From NCBI GenBank assembly GCA_021323155.1, contig JAJTCI010000121.1:1-11197 (forward strand): a stretch of 11,197 nt of DNA, written 5' to 3'. Shown here in pieces: positions 7,466 to 11,197 of the stretch (positions within the stretch are counted from its first letter, which is position 1; every line of letters begins with the position of its first letter). Below the pieces are notes generated by a model that was not told where the DNA came from, did not search any database, and was given only the letters and a program-made list of their open reading frames with translations. The position numbers and the translations under genes were made by a program. This DNA comes from Chitinophagaceae bacterium. Lineage in GTDB: Bacteria > Bacteroidota > Bacteroidia > Chitinophagales > Chitinophagaceae.

Positions 7466-7969
7466 TTATCGCTTTTTGTAGATAGGGACAGTGCTGCAGG
7501 GCTCGCCATACATGATACTTTTAGCGAAAGGCCTTAACCGTGCCGTCACCTCCATATATGCCGAGTCAGGGATCGCCACCTCGCCGCATCCTTTCACCAC
7601 TACCCGCTTATCCGCGTATTCGTTCGGGTCCATATTGGATAGATTGCGTGAAAGGATCGTTTGAACAAGTGTTTTCTCATCACCAAACACTATTTCCTTC
7701 GCCACCGGTTGCAGGTAGGTAGCCACCAGCATATAAGCCCATACCGGTATCACCGCGTCTGCCGAGCAGGTCACCGCCACGTTCTTGCCGCGGTACTGTT
7801 CCCAGTCCAGTCCCTGGAGCGCCGTGCGGAAATCCTTTTCTTTCAGGATCAACCCCATGAACAAGTGATCCTTCATATCGAATACCGCAATCTCTCCCCT
7901 GGGATAGAACTGCTCAAGATCCAGCGTAATAAGACTACTCTCCGAAACCCGGTTGACGATCTCTTCCAT
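7466..7969 (-). CDS. DUF2480 family protein
   Basis: A 167-residue cytoplasmic protein with no signal peptide or membrane segment. It matches what I know of the Bacteroidota family DUF2480 over its full length: start EEIVNRVSESSLITLDLEQFYP, middle FDMKDHLFMGLILKEKDFR, LDWEQYRGKNVAVTCSADAVIP, and end FAKSIMYGEPCSTVPIYKK. No biochemical role is established to my knowledge. An internal duplication is visible: residues 64-98 align with 123-157 (shared IP..AYM..., P.AK.I..G) at a constant offset of 59. Cysteines at 68, 128 and 158 fall in conserved-looking positions (VTCSAD, VKGCGE, EPCST); metal binding is possible but unproven. The ATG at 7969 lies only a few bases after a -7 box, so the transcript may be leaderless. 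The broken gene at 6705-7389 is downstream, with a 76-bp gap. Confidence 0.88.
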   Translation of the reverse strand: MEEIVNRVSESSLITLDLEQFYPRGEIAVFDMKDHLFMGLILKEKDFRTALQGLDWEQYRGKNVAVTCSADAVIPVWAYMLVATYLQPVAKEIVFGDEKTLVQTILSRNLSNMDPNEYADKRVVVKGCGEVAIPDSAYMEVTARLRPFAKSIMYGEPCSTVPIYKKR

Positions 7970-7973
7970 GGGC

Positions 7974-7981
7974 CAAAATTA
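7974..7981 (-). promoter_or_regulatory. -7 promoter box for the DUF2480 gene (possible leaderless start)
   Basis: The minus strand reads TAATTTTG, an exact TAnnTTTG match ending 5 nt before the ATG at 7969. Transcription would then begin at or next to the start codon. The -33 position is not well matched, so the box could be fortuitous. Confidence 0.35.
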
Positions 7982-8010
7982 CAAAAAAGAAGGCCCGTGA
8001 GCTGTTAACA

Positions 8011-8059
8011 GGTTGCAAGTTGCAGGTTACAGGTTGCAGGTTACAGGTTGCGGGTTGCA
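8011..8059. repeat. Heptanucleotide tandem repeat, 7 copies
   Basis: Seven consecutive 7-bp units: GGTTGCA, AGTTGCA, GGTTACA, GGTTGCA, GGTTACA, GGTTGCG, GGTTGCA. Consensus GGTTGCA, with most differences at the fifth base (G or A). It lies 42 bp upstream of the DUF2480 start codon, in non-coding DNA. The short plus-strand frame through it (from 8013) merely translates the repeat and is not a gene. Confidence 0.88.
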
Positions 8060-8373
8060 CCCGCCCCAATCAATTTGGTCGGGCAGGGGTTGCGGTTTGG
8101 CCCCCCTTTCTGATTTGTTTCTATCCGCAGCGGGTCAAGACGCAATGAAGACCGAGGGAAGGTGGAATGAGAACGGGGACCGGACAGGCGCCGGAGTGGG
8201 TATCGTATGGGCCTCCCTTGAAGGTCACCCGAGGTTAGCCCGAGGCTAACCCGAGACTAACCCGAGGCTGAGGCCTGGTTCCGGGGGGCCCGGGTGGGGA
8301 GACCGAGCAGTTAAAATTGCACCTGGGCTGCCTGCGAAGGTGGCGAAGCCCCCTCCTCACCCGACAGGGAACC
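8060..8373. other. GC-rich non-coding stretch between the DUF2480 and PpiD-like genes
   Basis: No convincing gene is visible on either strand. The stretch is visibly richer in G runs than the flanking genes (for example near 8282-8299) and holds the 11-bp tandem repeat and the inverted repeat listed separately. With the heptamer repeat just before it, it looks like an accumulation of short intergenic repeats, not a degraded gene. Confidence 0.6.
8228..8271. repeat. 11-bp tandem repeat, 4 copies
   Basis: Four adjacent units: CCCGAGGTTAG, CCCGAGGCTAA, CCCGAGACTAA, CCCGAGGCTGA. The CCCGAG core is invariant and the tail varies. The period is close to one helical turn, so all copies face the same side of the DNA. 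The third and fourth units are followed by a partial copy (GGCTGAGGCC region). Confidence 0.88.
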
Positions 8374-8374
8374 A
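8276..8374. repeat. Imperfect inverted repeat enclosing about 50 bp
   Basis: TGGTTCC (8276-8282) pairs with GGAACCA (8368-8374), and CGGGTGGGGA (8291-8300) pairs with TCCTCACCCG (8354-8363) with one mismatch. The arms are unevenly spaced (8 versus 4 nt), so the structure has an internal loop. The right arm abuts the T run of the PpiD-like gene's terminator. It could be a short palindromic intergenic element or an mRNA 3' structure; no transposase is near. Confidence 0.4.
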
Positions 8375-8401
8375 AAAAAAATCCCGCCTTGCGGGCGGGA
8401 T
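8374..8401 (-). terminator. Intrinsic terminator of the PpiD-like gene
   Basis: Stem TCCCGCC / GGGCGGGA region (arms 8382-8388 and 8394-8400, 5-nt loop), extended by one A-T pair, followed on the minus strand by eight consecutive T (A run 8374-8381). It begins 27 nt after the stop codon at 8428. This is the strongest terminator in the window. Confidence 0.88.
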
Positions 8402-8427
8402 AATATTGTAGTGCCTAATCTTACCAA

Positions 8428-10563
8428 TTAATAGAACTCATGTCGGTAATCCTTGATCGTAGCGATCTTCTTCAATGCGTTCAGCGATTCATATCCGCTG
8501 CGGCTTCTAAGCTGCCCCTCCAGTGTCTTACGCAGGTCTTCTGCGGAACCACCGGATGGCCGTGCGCCCTGTGCCTCTGGCCTGGCCGCGAATACACCCG
8601 TAGCACCGGCGATAGGCGCCGTCACCTTATTAACCATAGACCGGTTGAATGCCACACCCACTAATTTAGGTTCCATTCCCATCGGCGCCACGAAAGAAGA
8701 GCTGAAAGAAAGACTGTCTGCACGGGCGATAGGATAACCTGCCGATTGCGCATAGCTCTCCAGGTTGTCACCTTTGAATTTCTGCTCGATGATCTGCTTT
8801 GCTTTCTTCTCATTACGGATCAGGTGCTCTACCATGGGTCTTGCCTTCGTCGGGTTCATCAATCCTTTTTCCTGCACGTTGGTCACCATTGGTATGATGA
8901 ACTTTTCTTTTAGATCGAATACCTTGTCCGATACATCGCCTGGCTCGTTGTCATATACCCATCTCACCAGTTCGCGGCTTTCACCAAGCCCCTGGATCTC
9001 GAAATCGTTCCTGCGGATCTCTGCAGACTGGAAAGATTGCTTCTTGAATTTGTCCAGGTTGGCCGTGTATTCGTTCTGGTTACGGCTGCTGCCTGCGAAT
9101 TGTTGTGCCTGAGACATCGCCTCGTCCACCGTTGCGGAGCTGGGTTGGATCGGCTTTGCCAGGTAAGCTACCTGGTAGTTAGGTTTTGGGTTCTTATGCT
9201 CCAGCACTTCTATATAATGGTATCCGAAACTGGTCTTTACAACCTTCTTGTCCCCCGGCCTTCCGTCGGTAAGGATGAATTTCGCGAACTCCGGCGCGAA
9301 TCCCGGGCCCTGGATCTGTGAAGTAGGGAAGGTCATCACACCTTTATCTTTCCCGGCTACATCATCGGTGCTGTATTGCGCTTCCAGCGCGTCGAAACTG
9401 GCGCCACCCCTGATAGCGGCCGCTACACTGTCAGCCTTTGCCTTCGCGATACTGTCAGGCAATAATGGATTACCCTGCCTGTCTGATGTACCTAATAATA
9501 TGTGGCGGCATTTGACTGAATCCGGGAGACTACGCTGCCCGGTGATCTTCGCAAGCACATAAAGACCCGACTCTACGAAAGGTCCGTAAACCGAGCCGAT
9601 CGGCTGTTTTACCAGCGTGTCTTTAAAGCTGCTCTGGATCGCGTCTTTACTGTTATAGGTAGAATCGAAACTCGCAACGGAACCCGCGCGTTCAAGGAAA
9701 GAACGCATGTCACTGCCAGTCGCTGTCGCGAATTCGTCGCGGTGCAGCATCACCTGCTGTAGCGCATCGGCTGAATCCTTCGCGCTCGGCACAAGATCAA
9801 AGCTTACATAGGAGATATTCCTGGTTTCCTCATCCACCCTGTACTGCGATTCGTATTTCTTTACATATGCTTTGATCTCGTCGTCGGTTACTTTAAAAAG
9901 TGAGTCAGCCAAAGAACTGTAAGGAACATGCACATAAGCTACGCTGGCCATTGCGTTGTTATCCGCCAGTTGCTTTTCAGCAAGCCATTTGGGCACGTAC
10001 ACGCTGTTCGTAATAAGTGCCATATATTTTTGTCTCAGTGACTGCTCGATTGTTCCGACCGGTACGTACACATTATTGATGATCTGCTCGATCTCGGTCA
10101 GGTTCTTCTTTTTTCTCAAAGCGCGGAAATACTCAGCGGCCTGGTCGGCCTTGTATTCTCCGGTGTTGGGATCGGTAAAGAACTGTCTCATCCACTCCGG
10201 GGGATTCGGCCCGAATAATACGGAGTTCAGTTCTTTGTCTGTAAACGCAAGCCCGATCTTCTCACACTCATCTTTAAGTATAAGGTTGTCGACGCTCATG
10301 TCCCACATACGGTTGTTCATCTGCCCCGTGGACGCATCGCCCATATTGTAGGCTTTCTTGGTGAGTTCACTCTTTTGATCGAAGTCGCGCTTGTCGATCT
10401 TGGTACCATTCACCTTTCCAAGGGCGGTACCCCCACCGAAAAGACTGCTGCCGCCACCACGACCACTGAACGCATCCATTAAAATAAAGGCGATCAAACT
10501 CAGCGCAATAAAGGCGATCACCACACCTGCATACTTATCCCTGATCTTCTGAATGAGTGACAT
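8428..10563 (-). CDS. ppiD: PpiD-like membrane-anchored peptidyl-prolyl cis-trans isomerase / periplasmic foldase
   Basis: A 711-residue protein in PpiD layout. Basic N-terminus (MSLIQKIRDKYAG), one membrane anchor at about 12-31, then a Gly-rich linker. A SurA-like N-terminal chaperone domain covers about 45-200 (LGKVNGTKIDKRDFDQ...). The parvulin domain spans about 350-457: KCRHILLGTS with H354, then GGASFDALEAQYSTDD, KGVMTF, and SFGYHYIEVLE with H449. A degenerate second parvulin-like segment lies at about 464-610 (GESRELVRWVYDNEPGDVSDKVF). Family role: inner-membrane-anchored chaperone and isomerase that helps newly exported proteins, including outer-membrane proteins, fold in the periplasm. 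It is somewhat longer than E. coli PpiD, as expected in Bacteroidota; strict orthology is inferred. It is a single-gene unit: promoter at 10632-10662, terminator at 8374-8401. The ATG at 10563 is preceded by AT-rich sequence without a Shine-Dalgarno. It may border the replication origin. Confidence 0.92.
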   Translation of the reverse strand: MSLIQKIRDKYAGVVIAFIALSLIAFILMDAFSGRGGGSSLFGGGTALGKVNGTKIDKRDFDQKSELTKKAYNMGDASTGQMNNRMWDMSVDNLILKDECEKIGLAFTDKELNSVLFGPNPPEWMRQFFTDPNTGEYKADQAAEYFRALRKKKNLTEIEQIINNVYVPVGTIEQSLRQKYMALITNSVYVPKWLAEKQLADNNAMASVAYVHVPYSSLADSLFKVTDDEIKAYVKKYESQYRVDEETRNISYVSFDLVPSAKDSADALQQVMLHRDEFATATGSDMRSFLERAGSVASFDSTYNSKDAIQSSFKDTLVKQPIGSVYGPFVESGLYVLAKITGQRSLPDSVKCRHILLGTSDRQGNPLLPDSIAKAKADSVAAAIRGGASFDALEAQYSTDDVAGKDKGVMTFPTSQIQGPGFAPEFAKFILTDGRPGDKKVVKTSFGYHYIEVLEHKNPKPNYQVAYLAKPIQPSSATVDEAMSQAQQFAGSSRNQNEYTANLDKFKKQSFQSAEIRRNDFEIQGLGESRELVRWVYDNEPGDVSDKVFDLKEKFIIPMVTNVQEKGLMNPTKARPMVEHLIRNEKKAKQIIEQKFKGDNLESYAQSAGYPIARADSLSFSSSFVAPMGMEPKLVGVAFNRSMVNKVTAPIAGATGVFAARPEAQGARPSGGSAEDLRKTLEGQLRSRSGYESLNALKKIATIKDYRHEFY

Positions 10564-10631
10564 ATAATATTATGTATTTACAATTGAGGTCCCGTCGGAC
10601 TCAGGCTTCTGCCGTTCCGTTCATAGGTTGG

Positions 10632-10662
10632 CAAAAATAGGGGAATCTGCCATTTGAACAAA
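10632..10662 (-). promoter_or_regulatory. Bacteroidota-type promoter of the PpiD-like gene
   Basis: On the minus strand TTTG (10659-10662) is followed after 19 nt by TATTTTTG (10632-10639), an exact fit to the -33 TTTG / -7 TAnnTTTG pattern. The predicted start is near 10625, leaving about 60 nt of leader before the ATG at 10563. A perfect DnaA box (10664-10672) lies 1 bp upstream of the -33 element. Confidence 0.58.
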
Positions 10663-10663
10663 T

Positions 10664-11171
10664 TGTGGATAAATGTGTAAAACCCACGCTGTTCAACAGT
10701 TTTGGAATGAGGATATATCAAATAAATTCTTTGAGTATGATGGGGAAATTGTTCGCCCGGTTCCACACAAATTTTTAAATCCCCATCGTCCTGTTAACAA
10801 TCCTGTTCCACGGTGGATAAGCCCGGTCGTTCAGAAAATCCGGGTGGAAACAAAAAGAACAAGAAGGTATGATATGGTAAGAAGATTGCATACCTGCAAT
10901 AGTTGTCACTATTTACGTACCCTGCCTTAACAGTGTATAACCTGTGGTTTGGAAAATGTGGATGAAAGAACAAGTTTTACCAACACCTGTTAAGAACGAT
11001 GTGTAATGCGCGATGCGATTGAAAAGTTGAATGTGGATGCAATGTTAGTTGAGGTGGATAGCGGCCTGTCTAATTAACTTTGTACTGTGGGGATAAACAA
11101 GTTCTCCCGAAATCCACAGCCGTAATAGTAATAGTGGGATATATAAATAAGTATTATTAAATACTACTACA
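10664..11171. other. Candidate replication origin (oriC) with a DnaA-box cluster and AT-rich tract
   Basis: The 608 bp between the PpiD-like start and the ATG at 11172 hold no convincing gene. They hold one perfect DnaA box, TGTGGATAA (10664-10672). Three more sites match 8 of 9: GGTGGATAA (10812-10820), TGTGGATGA (10957-10965) and TGGGGATAA (11088-11096). Further sites match 7 of 9 at 11032-11040, 11053-11061 and, inverted, AAATCCACA at 11110-11118. The last 45 bp (about 11123-11171) are strongly AT-rich, with runs of TAA/TAG and TTA/TAC triplets, as in a DNA-unwinding element. Genes to the left are mostly transcribed away from here. This fits a bacterial oriC beside dnaA, but the assignment is inferred from motifs only. 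Confidence 0.5.
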
Positions 11172-11197
11172 ATGGATATAAACATTGCAAAGAACAA
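11172..11197 (+). CDS. Start of a plus-strand coding region, possibly dnaA (partial, cut by window edge)
   Basis: An ATG at 11172 opens a frame reading MDINIAKN before the window ends. Eight residues are too few to identify a family. The suggestion of dnaA rests only on the upstream cluster of DnaA boxes and AT-rich DNA, because dnaA commonly lies beside the origin. No Shine-Dalgarno is seen, which is normal in Bacteroidota. The ATG could also be a chance occurrence. Confidence 0.35.

Noticed and set aside
8013..8249. Small plus-strand frame across the tandem repeats
   Set aside because: It starts inside the heptamer array and simply translates the repeats; no ribosome-binding site, no domain.
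8011..8271. CRISPR-like array
   Set aside because: The repeats are 7 and 11 bp, directly adjacent with no unique spacers, and no cas gene is nearby.
10673..10930. 85-codon plus-strand frame in the origin-like region
   Set aside because: No family resemblance, several DnaA-box-like sites inside it, and composition unlike the neighbouring genes.

Overview
The window comes from the chromosome of a Bacteroidota bacterium, most likely of the Chitinophagaceae group. The evidence is a secreted metalloprotease with the Ig-like segment that precedes type IX secretion sorting domains, a DUF2480 protein, a carboxypeptidase-regulatory-like domain gene, a PpiD-type foldase of Bacteroidota layout, Bacteroidota-style promoter boxes (TTTG / TAnnTTTG), and almost no Shine-Dalgarno sequences.

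Layout, left to right. A large reprolysin-like zinc metalloprotease gene (minus strand) fills 1-2877 and runs off the left edge; it is open through all 959 codons present. Next, on the same strand, are a terminator, a NifU/Nfu-type iron-sulfur carrier (2978-3577), a predicted outer-membrane beta-barrel protein (3711-4565) and a low-complexity exported protein with 11-residue LEA-like repeats (4630-5397). The only complete plus-strand gene is corA (5578-6666), a Mg2+/Co2+ channel. Facing it is a broken carboxypeptidase-regulatory-like domain gene (6705-7389), split by a frameshift. Then comes a DUF2480 gene (7466-7969), whose promoter box sits so close to the ATG that the mRNA may be leaderless. 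A roughly 460-bp GC-rich non-coding stretch follows, with a 7-bp tandem repeat (7 copies), an 11-bp tandem repeat (4 copies) and an imperfect inverted repeat. It ends at a strong terminator for the PpiD-like membrane-anchored peptidyl-prolyl isomerase gene (8428-10563).

The right end (about 10640-11171) is non-coding. It holds one perfect DnaA box (TGTGGATAA) and several near matches, then an AT-rich tract and an ATG at 11172 that opens a plus-strand reading frame cut off after eight codons. I interpret this as a candidate replication origin (oriC) next to the start of a gene that could be dnaA. Six of the seven other genes are transcribed leftward, away from this region, as expected for genes co-oriented with replication. 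The dnaA call is inference, since only eight residues are visible.

Functionally this is mostly a housekeeping and cell-envelope neighbourhood: exported protease, outer-membrane protein, periplasmic foldase, Fe-S assembly and metal transport. I see no mobile element, CRISPR array, tRNA or rRNA, and no clear multi-gene accessory system. The points most worth checking are the origin-like region, the LEA-like repeat protein, the broken gene and the intergenic repeats.
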